Below, piece by piece: positions 43,983-53,058 of a stretch of DNA of 64,000 nt (positions within the stretch are counted from its first letter, which is position 1; each line of letters begins with the position of its first letter). Both the position numbers and the translations under genes were made by a program. This DNA is from Cylindrospermum stagnale PCC 7417. Lineage in GTDB: Bacteria > Cyanobacteriota > Cyanobacteriia > Cyanobacteriales > Nostocaceae. Under the pieces are notes generated by a model. The model searched no databases. It was not told the origin of the DNA and saw only the letters and a program-made list of their open reading frames with translations. The stretch is from positions 4,553,501 to 4,617,500 of the forward strand of contig NC_019757.1 in assembly GCF_000317535.1 (NCBI RefSeq), read 5' to 3'.

Positions 43983-45476
43983 CTATATCCAATCAAAGGT
44001 TTTAGTAACAGCTTTCTTCCAAAGAGTATAATAGCTTTCTCTCTGTACAGCATCCATTTTCGGTTGCCAAGTCTGGTCTAAAAGCCAATTATCAGATAAT
44101 TCCTCCAGACTACCCCAGAAACCTGTTGCCAACCCAGCAGCATAAGCTGCCCCTAAAGCTGTAGTCTCCGCTACTTGGGGACGAATCACTGGCACACCTA
44201 GCACATCGCTTTGAAATTGCATCAGCAGGTTGTTGTAAACCATCCCACCATCTACCTTCAAAGCAGTTAAATTTATCTGTGCATCTTCTCTCATGGCATC
44301 TAAAACTTCACGAGTCTGCCATGCTGTTGCTTCTAACACGGCACGGGCAATATGACCTTTATTTGTGTAGCGGGTCATACCCACCATTGCACCTCTAGCA
44401 TCACTGCGCCAATAAGGAGCAAACAACCCAGAGAAAGCAGGGACAAAATAAACGCCACCGTTATCTGTAACTGTGCTGGCTAATGCTTCTACTTCTGCAC
44501 TGCTTTGAATCAGTCCCAAATTGTCACGCAACCATTGGACTAGAGCACCTGCGATCGCAATACTACCCTCCAAGGCATAAACGGCCGGAGCATCACCCAA
44601 CTTGTAAGCTACGGTTGTCAGTAAACCATGTTGGGAAATCACTTGTTGCTGGCCTGTATTCAGCAGCATAAAGCAACCTGTACCATAGGTATTTTTGGTT
44701 TCACCTACCTGAAAACAAGTTTGTCCAATCAATGCAGCTTGTTGATCACCTAAGTCAGCAGCAATGGGAACTCCTGCAAGAATGCCTGTAGCCTTGCCAT
44801 AGATGGCTGATGAAGGGCAAATTTCCGGCAGCATTTGCCGGGGAATACCCATAATCTCCAAAATTTCCGGTTCCCAGTCCAGAGTATTCAAGTTCATCAG
44901 CAAGGTACGACTGGCATTGGTAACATCAGTAATGTGCAAACCGCCTTGTGTACCACCTGTTAAATGCCAAATCAAAAAGGTGTCAATTGTGCCAAAAAAC
45001 GCGTTACCATTTTCAGCTGCGGCTTTTAATCCTGGTACGTTTGCCAATAACCACTTAATTTTGGGTGCGCTGAAGTAAGTAGCAAGTGGTAAACCAGTTG
45101 TGGCGCGAAAATGGTCTATACCACCATCTTCTGCTAGTTGATTACAGATGTGGTTCGTTCTGGTATCTTGCCAGACAATGGCATTGTAGTAAGGTTTGCC
45201 TGTTTTCTGATCCCAAACTACTATTGTTTCGCGCTGATTAGTAATGCCAACGGCTGTAATCTCAGCAACCGAAATATTACTCTGCTCTAAGGCATCTTTA
45301 ATCACAGTTTGAGTGCATGACCAAATTTCTTCGGGGTCGTGTTCTACCCAACCAGGTTGAGGATAAATCTGCTGATGTTCTTTTTGTGCATAGCCAACTA
45401 TTTTACCCTGCTTATCAAAGATGATGAAGCGAGTACTGGTCGTTCCTTGGTCAATTGCAGCTACGTATTTGGTCAT
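43983..45476 (-). CDS. glpK: Glycerol kinase
   Basis: About 497 aa from the ATG at 45476. FGGY-family landmarks are [19 protein letters not shown] (phosphate 1 loop), [42 protein letters not shown] and the C-terminal [19 protein letters not shown]. It phosphorylates glycerol to sn-glycerol-3-phosphate for lipid synthesis or glycolysis. Full family length. No glpF or glpD lies nearby. Confidence 0.95.
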   Translation of the reverse strand: MTKYVAAIDQGTTSTRFIIFDKQGKIVGYAQKEHQQIYPQPGWVEHDPEEIWSCTQTVIKDALEQSNISVAEITAVGITNQRETIVVWDQKTGKPYYNAIVWQDTRTNHICNQLAEDGGIDHFRATTGLPLATYFSAPKIKWLLANVPGLKAAAENGNAFFGTIDTFLIWHLTGGTQGGLHITDVTNASRTLLMNLNTLDWEPEILEIMGIPRQMLPEICPSSAIYGKATGILAGVPIAADLGDQQAALIGQTCFQVGETKNTYGTGCFMLLNTGQQQVISQHGLLTTVAYKLGDAPAVYALEGSIAIAGALVQWLRDNLGLIQSSAEVEALASTVTDNGGVYFVPAFSGLFAPYWRSDARGAMVGMTRYTNKGHIARAVLEATAWQTREVLDAMREDAQINLTALKVDGGMVYNNLLMQFQSDVLGVPVIRPQVAETTALGAAYAAGLATGFWGSLEELSDNWLLDQTWQPKMDAVQRESYYTLWKKAVTKTFDWI

Positions 45477-45602
45477 GGGTTTATGTTGATTGGCTATGCA
45501 CTGTTGAGAGATTAAAGTTCCCAATATTGAGGTTGTGGTATTTGGGTATGCTTGGGTTGCGTTTTGCCGGCAAAATTTTTGAGTTGATCTGTTCTGGCTA
45601 AA

Positions 45603-46007
45603 CTAGAGATTAGTGGAGATAGCCTGCACCGGACAGGTGGGAATACACTGTTCGCAGACGATGCAGCGCGATCGCGTGAATGTGAGTTTATATGTCTCTG
45701 GGTTAAGGGTGAGGGCTTCGGTGGGACAAACTCCAGTACACAATCCACAGTCAACACAGACATCTTGATCAATCGCTATTTCGCCTAAGGTATGGGAAAC
45801 ATTGATATGCTGCGATCGCATCCACTCAATCGCCGCATCTAACTGATCGATGTCCCCAGCTAGTTCCACAACTAATTTGCCAACTTGATTTGGGGCAACT
45901 TGAGCGCGGATAATATTGGCAGCAACGTTGAAATCTTTTGCTAGTCGGTAAGTGACTGGCATTTGAATGGCGCGTTTGGGAAAGGTGAGCGTAACTCGTT
46001 TTTTCAT
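45603..46007 (-). CDS. NIL domain-4Fe-4S ferredoxin fusion
   Basis: A 134-aa protein. An N-terminal ACT-like NIL domain (MPVTYRLAKDFNVAANIIRAQVAPNQ, residues about 16-75) precedes two 4Fe-4S clusters: CVDCGLCTGVCP and CIVCEQCIPTCP. NIL domains bind methionine or related ligands in MetN and fused ferredoxins may support sulphur metabolism; the role here is inferred. It is encoded 126 bases upstream of glpK on the same strand without known link. Confidence 0.88.
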   Translation of the reverse strand: MKKRVTLTFPKRAIQMPVTYRLAKDFNVAANIIRAQVAPNQVGKLVVELAGDIDQLDAAIEWMRSQHINVSHTLGEIAIDQDVCVDCGLCTGVCPTEALTLNPETYKLTFTRSRCIVCEQCIPTCPVQAISTNL

Positions 46008-46134
46008 GGGTGGGAAAGTTAGGTTGTGTTTTTCTTGTAGCGTATTGGACGTTTTCCGGAACGGCAGAGGACGTAGAGAGGCAAAGAGTTAAACTAAATA
46101 ATGACAGCGCTTAATATCTTTTAATAAATTTGTG

Positions 46135-46728
46135 ATGACTACAGATACACCTGTGAACTCTCCCACCAAGCCGGAATCTACATTTGGGCAGCGTTTGAGA
46201 AATTTCTTAATTGCCATAGTAGCGATCGCCCTCAGCGTAGCTTTATTTGTGGGACTGCGAGCCGAAACCACCTCTGTTTCCCTGTCTAAGTTAGATCAGG
46301 CTTCTACACCCCTAGAAGTAGCCATGACCAATGGCAAGCCTTCACTGGTAGAGTTTTATGCTGATTGGTGTACTGTCTGCCAGAAAATGGCGCCAGACAT
46401 GGCCCAACTAGAAACCCAATATGCTGACAAGCTAAACTTCGTGATGCTGAATGTAGATAATAACAAATGGCTACCGGAAATGCTCAAATATCGCGTAGAT
46501 GGCATTCCGCATTTTGTGTTTTTGGGTAACAATGGGGAAACCATAGCCGAAGCGATCGGCGAATTACCGCGCACAGTCATGGCAGGCAATTTAGAGGCTT
46601 TAGTTACCGGTTCCACTCTCCCTTATGCTCAAGCCAACGGACAAGTTTCCAAATTCTCAGCCCCAGTAGCACCAGAAGCCAATCAAGATGACCCCCGCAG
46701 TCATGGCAGTCAAGTGGTGCTAAATTAG
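46135..46728 (+). CDS. txlA: Membrane-anchored thioredoxin-like protein (TxlA/HCF164 type)
   Basis: About 197 aa from the ATG at 46135 (a GTG lies one codon upstream). One N-terminal transmembrane helix (LRNFLIAIVAIALSVALFVGL) is followed by a thioredoxin fold exposed to the lumen or periplasm, with active site FYADWCTVCQKM and a cis-Pro in VDGIPHFVFLG. HCF164/TxlA relays reducing equivalents from CcdA for cytochrome b6f assembly (established for homologues). The C-terminal tail is low complexity. Confidence 0.9.
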   Translation: MTTDTPVNSPTKPESTFGQRLRNFLIAIVAIALSVALFVGLRAETTSVSLSKLDQASTPLEVAMTNGKPSLVEFYADWCTVCQKMAPDMAQLETQYADKLNFVMLNVDNNKWLPEMLKYRVDGIPHFVFLGNNGETIAEAIGELPRTVMAGNLEALVTGSTLPYAQANGQVSKFSAPVAPEANQDDPRSHGSQVVLN

Positions 46729-46759
46729 CAGATAAATTATTTATTTGCTGTAAAACAAA

Positions 46760-48070
46760 ATGCTCCGTCTGAGTCGTTACCAATGGACTGTACTTTTAGC
46801 AGCGTGGCTGGGTTGGGGCTTTAATATTTTCAACAGTATCCTATTTAACTACGTCGCTCCCAATTGTGTGCCCACACTTTTGGGTTTAACCATTGGTTCG
46901 CCAGAAGCTAAAGCAGCAACGCTTTTCTGGACTGGGCTTTTAACTTCTCTTCTCTTGTTAGGTTGGGCAGCAGGTGGAGTGATTTTTGGTCAAGTAGCCG
47001 ATCGCATCGGGCGCCGCAAAACCCTCCTGCTAACAATGCTAATCTATGCTTTGGGAACTGCTAGCTGTGCCTTTGCTCCCAACATCTGGGTTTTGATGCT
47101 CTGCCGAATTGTTGCTAGCCTGGGTATTGGCGGTGAGTGGGCATCTGGGGCGGCGATGGTAGCGGAAGTAGTACCAGAAAACTCACGAGTAGAAGCCGGC
47201 GCACTCTTGTATACTTCTGCATCTGCCGGTTTATTGTTAGCCACCTTCGTCAATTTCCAAATCGCCGGGGTGCTATTTGCCGGAAGTCCTGAAACATCTT
47301 GGCGCTATGTATTTTTATGTGGTTTGATACCCGCAGTAGTCGCTTTTGCCATCAGCTTGTTTCTTAAGGAACCAGAACGTTGGCAGAGAACAGCCACCAC
47401 AACCGTTCCCCCTAAACTCGGCGAACTCTTCAACCGCCAAAATCTACCTTTAACTATCAGTAGCTTTTTGATGGCATTGACTGCTTTACTCACCTGGTGG
47501 AGTTGTAATGCTTTCATTCCCGTAATTGCTACAGGTTTAGCTCAAACATCTGCGAATGCTCAAGGTTTGGGTAAAAGCGCTACCTTGGCACTAGTTGAGC
47601 AATGGAAAGTAATCGCGACTAATAGCTTTAACCTAGGAGGTTTCATCGGCACACTGCTGACAATTCCTGCGGCTAAATATTTGGGGCGGAAGAAAATGTT
47701 TGTCGTCTACTTCATTCTCTCATCTGCCGCCATTATGGTGACTTTTGGGCTTCCACTCCCTCCCCAAATTCGGCTGTACCTGTATTTCGCCATTGGTATC
47801 AGTGTTTTTGGTGTATTTGGCAGTTTTACATACTACCTACCAGAACTTTTCCCGACAAGACTGCGGGCGACCGGTGCAGGTTTTTGCTATAACATTGGAC
47901 GTGTAGTGGCAGCTATTGGCCCTTTTTTAGTGGGTGCTATTGCCTCTCAAGGAGCAAATGCCCTGAATAGTGGTTTACAGGTACTCTTTTGGGTGGGTTT
48001 TATCCCCCTGTTGGGATTGGCTTTTATGCCTTGGGTAATTGAAACTAAAGGTCAAATTTTGGCAGACTAA
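46760..48070 (+). CDS. Major facilitator superfamily transporter
   Basis: A 436-aa inner-membrane protein with about 12 hydrophobic helices. The MFS signature loop between helices 2 and 3 is GQVADRIGRRKTLLLTM, followed by RIVASLGIGGEWASGAAMVAEVVP, which resembles the metabolite/sugar:H+ symporters of the sialate and aromatic acid groups. The equivalent second-half loop is AAKYLGRKKMFVVY. The substrate is unknown. It starts 31 bases after the thioredoxin gene, suggesting co-transcription. Confidence 0.85.
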   Translation: MLRLSRYQWTVLLAAWLGWGFNIFNSILFNYVAPNCVPTLLGLTIGSPEAKAATLFWTGLLTSLLLLGWAAGGVIFGQVADRIGRRKTLLLTMLIYALGTASCAFAPNIWVLMLCRIVASLGIGGEWASGAAMVAEVVPENSRVEAGALLYTSASAGLLLATFVNFQIAGVLFAGSPETSWRYVFLCGLIPAVVAFAISLFLKEPERWQRTATTTVPPKLGELFNRQNLPLTISSFLMALTALLTWWSCNAFIPVIATGLAQTSANAQGLGKSATLALVEQWKVIATNSFNLGGFIGTLLTIPAAKYLGRKKMFVVYFILSSAAIMVTFGLPLPPQIRLYLYFAIGISVFGVFGSFTYYLPELFPTRLRATGAGFCYNIGRVVAAIGPFLVGAIASQGANALNSGLQVLFWVGFIPLLGLAFMPWVIETKGQILAD

Positions 48071-48083
48071 AACTCCCAGGCTT

Positions 48084-48323
48084 TTAACCATCAGGATTTT
48101 GATAAGATTCCAAAACACCGCTACGAATCATTAGTTGCGGCCAAACTAACAAGAAAAATCCCATCCACGCCAATAAGGGAATAGCAACGAGAACAGTTAG
48201 CCAGATAGTCTTAAATAGTAACCAGCTACCACTAATCAGCGTCACACCTGTGAGCAGTATAGACCAGGGTTGACACCACCAAGGCTTGTAGTTCCACGGA
48301 CTGAGAGGCTTTTGTTCAGACAT
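48084..48323 (-). CDS. Small conserved membrane protein
   Basis: A 79-aa protein of a cyanobacterial type recalled with low certainty as DUF6737. PLSPWNYKPWWCQPWSILLTG begins the protein, followed by two membrane helices (ILLTGVTLISGSWLLF and WLTVLVAIPLLAWMGFFLLVW). No function is known. It is convergent with the MFS transporter gene, ending 13 bases from its stop. Confidence 0.7.
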   Translation of the reverse strand: MSEQKPLSPWNYKPWWCQPWSILLTGVTLISGSWLLFKTIWLTVLVAIPLLAWMGFFLLVWPQLMIRSGVLESYQNPDG

Positions 48324-48454
48324 TGGGTATTAAAGAAAGGGAATTGTCCTTTAACAAGTTTTAGCGCAAACCCAGGGTAAAAGTGCGATCTGCACCAAAG
48401 CAGCGCTTCGGTGCTTTGCGTTTCGCCATCACACCATCAGCCAAATCAAACTCC

Positions 48455-48949
48455 TCAGCGTCCATCAGGATTCCATTTGGCTAAGGGGATGTATTTGTTT
48501 TCCACCAAATCTAGAACCTCGATGACACCACTAGGACTCAAGACGCGAAACCAATAAATCGTGTCTGTAGTTTTATCTGGATGATTTTCAAACACTCGAA
48601 CTCCATAGTAAGGTGCATCAGCAGTCGGAGAACTATCAACAACAGACGCAACCCAGATACTCCCCTTAGAGAGTTGTCGAATTTCTCTAGCTTTGCGTTG
48701 CACTTGCGGTAGCTTCCAGACTAGATTTTGAGCTACTTTTTCATCAAGTCCACTGGTAGTTTGAGCAACCTTCACTGCAATATGTTTGCCTAATCCAGCT
48801 ACCGCTAGTGAAGAATTTAACCCCGCCTGAACATGCTTTTTGGGACTTTGATCAATGGTTGAACGTCCTAATACCCCTAATACCCCTATCAGCAATAAAG
48901 ACATCAGCGGGCCAGAGGCTAATTGCTTTGTTAAATTACTCTTAAGCAT
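48455..48949 (-). CDS. Predicted exported protein of unknown function
   Basis: A 164-aa protein with an N-terminal hydrophobic segment (GPLMSLLLIGVLGVLG) as signal or anchor. The mature part ends in a beta-rich module with WVASVVDSSPTADAPYYGVRVFENHPD and a TIYWFRVLSPSGVIEVLD strand, then a WNPDG terminus. The family is not recognised. It is divergent from the stressosome operon, 192 bases away. Confidence 0.6.
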   Translation of the reverse strand: MLKSNLTKQLASGPLMSLLLIGVLGVLGRSTIDQSPKKHVQAGLNSSLAVAGLGKHIAVKVAQTTSGLDEKVAQNLVWKLPQVQRKAREIRQLSKGSIWVASVVDSSPTADAPYYGVRVFENHPDKTTDTIYWFRVLSPSGVIEVLDLVENKYIPLAKWNPDGR

Positions 48950-49074
48950 TTTTATCTACTCTCAGTAAGAGTGTAATATTTTGGCTTGTATAATAACGAT
49001 ACCAGGGCTGTGACCCCCTGGGATCAATATTTGCGATAACTTAGAGGTTTTTTTGGGCAGATAATCCTGCGCTA

Positions 49075-49096
49075 CCGGAATTTCCCTATTTTCCGG
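49075..49096. promoter_or_regulatory. Inverted repeat upstream of the stressosome operon
   Basis: CCGGAA-N10-TTCCGG lies 46-67 bases before the first ATG. The spacing is one helical turn plus, which fits a dimeric regulator site. No -35/-10 pair is clear. Confidence 0.35.
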
Positions 49097-49141
49097 AAAA
49101 GCAAGTAATACAAAGCTTAACAACGTTCAAGGGTAATATAA

Positions 49142-50059
49142 ATGAATTTTCAGACCAACTATCTCCATACTGCTGGTGATGTCAGAGACTCCTCATCATT
49201 ACGGCAGTTATATGAAATTTCTGACAGAGATTTAGAGGAAATCAAATCTCTAGAACCATTGATGCTACCGCAGATGGATAAAATGGTGGATGGTTTTTAT
49301 CGCTGGCTAATGGAGCAGCCTGAATACGAACAGTTTTTTTCTGACCCAAAACTTCTCAAGCATACTCAGAAAATGCAGCGCATCTATTGGGAAAAATTTT
49401 TAGCTGGTAAAGTAGACGATGAATATGTTGAGCATCGGCGAGTAATTGGGGAAACTCACGCCCGTATCGGACTCTCCATGACGATGTTTTTTGCCGGCAT
49501 GACCATATTCAATAACCTCGTTTCTGAAATCATCCAAGAAAAAGGCACTAATGCTAAAAATAAGGTGACAACGGCAGATGCAGTAGCAAAGGTTATACAT
49601 TTGGATACAGGCATCGTCTGCGAAGTTTACTCGATTATGTCCAACGAGATGATCTCCGTCCAGAGCAAATCATTGATGGAGATGTCTACACCTGTTACCC
49701 AAGTTTGGGATGATATTTTGCTATTGCCTTTGGTGGGAATTGTAGACTCTAAGCGGGCTTTAGATATTAGAAATGCTGTTTTAAGTGCGATTTCTCGTAC
49801 CCGTGCTCGTGTTTTTATTTTAGATATTAGTGGTGTTGCTGTAGTAGATACAGCCGTTGCCAATCACCTAATTAAAATTGCTAAAGCTACCCGCTTAATG
49901 GGCTGCGAATCAACACTAAGTGGTATCTCTCCGGCGATCGCTGAAACTATCATCGAACTGGGTATTGATACTGGTACGCTGAAGACTACTGCTACCATGA
50001 TGGATGCACTAGAAGGAGCCTTCCAGCGTCTGGGACTACGAATTACAAAGACCCATTAA
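49142..50059 (+). CDS. rsbR: Stressosome scaffold/sensor RsbR with N-terminal protoglobin domain
   Basis: A 305-aa protein. Residues about 15-170 are a globin-coupled-sensor domain; YVEHRRVIGETHARIGLSMT contains the expected proximal His (His106), so haem binding and gas or redox sensing are plausible. Residues about 185-300 are a STAS domain. Both RsbR regulatory threonines are present: Thr237 in AVVDTAVANHLIK and Thr269 in SPAIAETIIELGID. In characterised stressosomes RsbR and RsbS form a cage that captures RsbT. It is first of an eight-gene co-directional block and ends four bases before rsbS. Confidence 0.88.
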   Translation: MNFQTNYLHTAGDVRDSSSLRQLYEISDRDLEEIKSLEPLMLPQMDKMVDGFYRWLMEQPEYEQFFSDPKLLKHTQKMQRIYWEKFLAGKVDDEYVEHRRVIGETHARIGLSMTMFFAGMTIFNNLVSEIIQEKGTNAKNKVTTADAVAKVIHLDTGIVCEVYSIMSNEMISVQSKSLMEMSTPVTQVWDDILLLPLVGIVDSKRALDIRNAVLSAISRTRARVFILDISGVAVVDTAVANHLIKIAKATRLMGCESTLSGISPAIAETIIELGIDTGTLKTTATMMDALEGAFQRLGLRITKTH

Positions 50060-50063
50060 AAAT

Positions 50064-50495
50064 ATGAACGGTAGTGATGTTCCGCGCATTCCCTTACAGT
50101 TATCCCAAGGTTGTATCGTTGCTTCTATTCAAATAGAAATAACGGCGGAAGTACTTCAGCAGTTTCGCCAAGATATCCTAGAACGGCTCCATACTAACAG
50201 AGCTAGAGGTATCATTCTGGATCTCTCAGGTGTAGAGATTATGGATCTCCAAGACTTTGAAACTTTACGACGCACTTTGTCAATGGCAGCAATGATGGGA
50301 GTTGAAACGATCCTCACTGGTTTTCAACCAGGTGTAGCATCTGCTTTAGTAGATTTAAATGCCGACATTGATAGCATTTATGCTGCATTAGATATTGATG
50401 ATGCTTGGCAATTAATGAATAGCCTGCGACCTGTAAATCAGGATACAGAGCTATTATCTGAAAACTCTCATCAAGAAGATTTAAAGGAAAATTAG
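50064..50495 (+). CDS. rsbS: Stressosome core protein RsbS (STAS), phosphosite substituted
   Basis: A 143-aa protein, mostly one STAS domain (VPRIPLQLSQGCIVASIQIEI, GIILDLSGVEIMD, ETILTGFQPGVASALVDL), with a charged 20-residue tail. In Bacillus RsbS the switch serine lies in an IDSF motif; the aligned segment here is IMDLQDF, giving Leu62 at that position, so the canonical RsbT phosphorylation site appears lost. Four bases follow rsbR, and rsbT begins immediately at its stop. The Bacillus alignment was made from memory. Confidence 0.85.
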   Translation: MNGSDVPRIPLQLSQGCIVASIQIEITAEVLQQFRQDILERLHTNRARGIILDLSGVEIMDLQDFETLRRTLSMAAMMGVETILTGFQPGVASALVDLNADIDSIYAALDIDDAWQLMNSLRPVNQDTELLSENSHQEDLKEN

Positions 50496-50900
50496 ATGAA
50501 TCATCCGAACTCAATTTGGATTCCAGTCAAGAGTGAGTCAGATTTGGTGCGCTCAATTGTAGATACCAAAAGAATAGCCAATGAGATTGGCTTTGATAAT
50601 AATGCTTGCCAAATGATTGCGACAGCGGTTTCAGAATTGTCTCGCAATATCCTTAAATATGCAGGTAAAGGTGAAATTATTATCTCTCCTATACAAAAAG
50701 GTTATCGGTTTGGCATTGAAATTACTGCCCAAGATCGAGGATCTGGTATTGCTGATGTGGAACAGGCAATGGCTGATCATTTTAGCTCTAGTGGTACTTT
50801 GGGATTAGGATTACCAGGAGTTAAACGAATGATGGATGAATTTGCAATCAATTCTGTGTTGGAGAAAGGAACACGAGTGACAATTAAAAAATGGCGTTAA
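50496..50900 (+). CDS. rsbT: Serine/threonine kinase RsbT
   Basis: A 134-aa GHKL-fold kinase. N box: TAVSELSRNILKYAG with Glu47 and Asn51. G1 box: TAQDRGSGI with Asp80. G2 box: GTLGLGLPGVKRMMDEF. It should phosphorylate the STAS proteins of the stressosome and be released to activate a phosphatase on stress. The ATG directly follows the rsbS stop (TAG-ATG), so translation is coupled. Confidence 0.93.
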   Translation: MNHPNSIWIPVKSESDLVRSIVDTKRIANEIGFDNNACQMIATAVSELSRNILKYAGKGEIIISPIQKGYRFGIEITAQDRGSGIADVEQAMADHFSSSGTLGLGLPGVKRMMDEFAINSVLEKGTRVTIKKWR

Positions 50901-51024
50901 AACTATTTACACTCGATAATTTATTTTTTGGATATCTCTTAAAATTGAATTATATTAATCAGCAATAAATCAAGATAATGTTCAAGAAATTATCTAATTG
51001 CCTGAATATTTATCGAGAAAATGA

Positions 51025-51624
51025 ATGTCTATAAAAGCTTCAGATATTTTAGATTGTGCTTTCTTTGGTCGTCCTTGCTTTGGAGAGCGTTTCAGTGGAG
51101 ATACGGTAATTGTTGAAGAGCGAGAAGGACTGGTGTTTATAGCTATTGTTGATGTACTTGGACATGGACATGATGCTTATCTTGTTGCTCGTCAGATTGA
51201 AGATTTTCTCAAAGAAACTTGGAACAATGATGTAGTAGCAACTCTACATCAACTACACGCAGAAATTAAAGGAACTCGTGGTGCAGCCGCAGGTTTAAGT
51301 GTTCTGAATTTGGCAACAAGTGAGTTATCTTACACAGGCGTGGGCAATACAGTTCTTCGGGTTTTTGGCAATCGCTCAATCCGACTCTGCTCAACAGAAG
51401 GTATAATTGGCAGCCATCTTCGCACACCCATAGCACAGAAAATTGAGTTAAGCAAATCGGATATTATTTTACTTTATACAGATGGGATTAAAGATCATTT
51501 TGAAATAAATGATTATCCTCAGATTCTCTATGAAAGTCCTAATAGGATTTCTAGAAATATGGTGCGGCATTTTGATAAAGTCCATGATGATGCAACTTGT
51601 GTAGTTTTAAAGTACAGAAAATGA
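51025..51624 (+). CDS. rsbX: PP2C-type phosphatase RsbX
   Basis: A 199-aa single-domain SpoIIE/PP2C phosphatase. Metal-binding aspartates appear in FSGDTVIVEE and IAIVDVLGHGHDAY; LLYTDGIKDHF and HDDATCVVLKYR complete the core. RsbX resets the stressosome by dephosphorylating RsbS and RsbR. It follows rsbT after a 124-base gap that may carry a secondary promoter, and overlaps the next gene by four bases (ATGA). Confidence 0.9.
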   Translation: MSIKASDILDCAFFGRPCFGERFSGDTVIVEEREGLVFIAIVDVLGHGHDAYLVARQIEDFLKETWNNDVVATLHQLHAEIKGTRGAAAGLSVLNLATSELSYTGVGNTVLRVFGNRSIRLCSTEGIIGSHLRTPIAQKIELSKSDIILLYTDGIKDHFEINDYPQILYESPNRISRNMVRHFDKVHDDATCVVLKYRK

Positions 51625-52892
51625 TCCCATTAGGTAACATTCTTGTTAATCATCATCTACCTGTGAATGAGGTGCGAAACAAGGTTTTTACTGTTGTCAA
51701 ATTGATGACTGGAGAAACTATTTTAGCTACTCGCATAGCTACGGCAACCTCAGAAATGTGCCGCTCTCTCTATAGATTGTCTATTAGCTTTCAAATTGAA
51801 TTTGAGATTGACACGGCTGTTGGTAATTCTGTGTTTTGTTTGAATTTTACAGCTAATGAATCTTTGCCAGGCATCAACTTATTAACTCCATTTTTTGATC
51901 AAGTCAATTCCCTGACTTTAAAAAATAACTTGTATCGGGTGCAGGCTATGATTAGTTTGCGCAATCGCCAAATTTTTGATCAAGATGCCATCGCCAAAAT
52001 TAAGTCTATTATCCAGCAAAAAAGCCGTAATGAATTAATGACAGAACTGGAAATTAGAAACCGTGAACTATATGAATCTCTGGATGATTTAAAGCAAACA
52101 ACCATCATGAAAGAACAGCTTAAAGAACAAAATCTACGAATGGGAGCAGAACTCAATGTTTCCCGAATGCTCCAGCAGATGATTCTCCCAAAACCAGAAG
52201 AATTGGCAATTGAAAAACTCGATATCGCCGGATTCATGGAACCTGCTGATGAAGTGGGTGGAGATTACTATGATGTTCTGTATACAGATGGCGTAGTCAC
52301 ACTAGGTATTGGTGACGTAACCGGACACGGATTAGAAAGTGGTATTTTGATGCTGATGGTTCAAACTGCTGTTCGCACTCTGAAAGAAATTCAGGAAGTT
52401 GATCCAGTCAGATTTTTAGATGCACTGAATCGCACAATATATAAAAATGTGCAACGCATGAATTCTGAAAAAAGTTTAACTCTAGCAATTGTTAATTATG
52501 CAGATGGAGAAGTTAGTATTAGTGGACAGCATGAAGAAATTCTCATCATTCGCAACAACGGTAAAGTTGAACGAATTGACACGATGGACTTAGGGTTCCC
52601 TATTGGTTTAGATAGTGAAATTGCTGACTTTATCAGTCATATTACATTGGAGTTAAAACCGGGTGATGGAATTGCACTTTATACAGATGGCATTCCAGAG
52701 GCAAAAGATATTAATAAAATCCAGTATGGATTAGAGAGACTTTGTGAAGTAATTAGCGAGAATTGGCATAAATCTGCCCCAGATATCAAAGATGCAGTAA
52801 TTACTGATGTGCGGCGACATATTGGCAAGCAAAAAGTATTCGATGACATCACTTTATTGGTGCTAAAGCGGCAAAGTGATCTTTATCAATAA
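51621..52892 (+). CDS. RsbU-like PP2C phosphatase with degenerate N-terminal kinase-like domain
   Basis: About 423 aa from the ATG in the ATGA overlap. Residues 1-115 resemble an RsbT-type GHKL domain (ATRIATATSEMCRSLYRL), but the N-box Asn is replaced by Ser, so it is probably catalytically dead. A coiled coil (about 125-180; ELMTELEIRNRELYESLDDL) leads to a SpoIIE/PP2C domain: ADEVGGDYYDVLYTDG, LGIGDVTGHGLESGILMLM, GDGIALYTDGIPEAKD and FDDITLLVLKR. By analogy with RsbU it would dephosphorylate the STAS antagonist encoded two genes downstream. Confidence 0.85.
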   Translation: MIPLGNILVNHHLPVNEVRNKVFTVVKLMTGETILATRIATATSEMCRSLYRLSISFQIEFEIDTAVGNSVFCLNFTANESLPGINLLTPFFDQVNSLTLKNNLYRVQAMISLRNRQIFDQDAIAKIKSIIQQKSRNELMTELEIRNRELYESLDDLKQTTIMKEQLKEQNLRMGAELNVSRMLQQMILPKPEELAIEKLDIAGFMEPADEVGGDYYDVLYTDGVVTLGIGDVTGHGLESGILMLMVQTAVRTLKEIQEVDPVRFLDALNRTIYKNVQRMNSEKSLTLAIVNYADGEVSISGQHEEILIIRNNGKVERIDTMDLGFPIGLDSEIADFISHITLELKPGDGIALYTDGIPEAKDINKIQYGLERLCEVISENWHKSAPDIKDAVITDVRRHIGKQKVFDDITLLVLKRQSDLYQ

Positions 52893-53058
52893 ATGTCACA
52901 AGATTTAGAAGTAATGTTGACAACATGAAACAATCAAGAAAATATGTTTTATCCAAAAAACACTTTTTGAAAAAGTTTTACCTTCCATTTAAGTAATGGC
53001 TTTATTCATAGTGTTATCTGTGTCTTGATTACTTATTTACCTTACAGGTTCTATAAAC

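Noticed and set aside
45512-45772. 86-codon minus-strand frame between glpK and the ferredoxin gene
   Set aside because: It overlaps both the glpK leader and the conserved ferredoxin Cys motifs in another frame.
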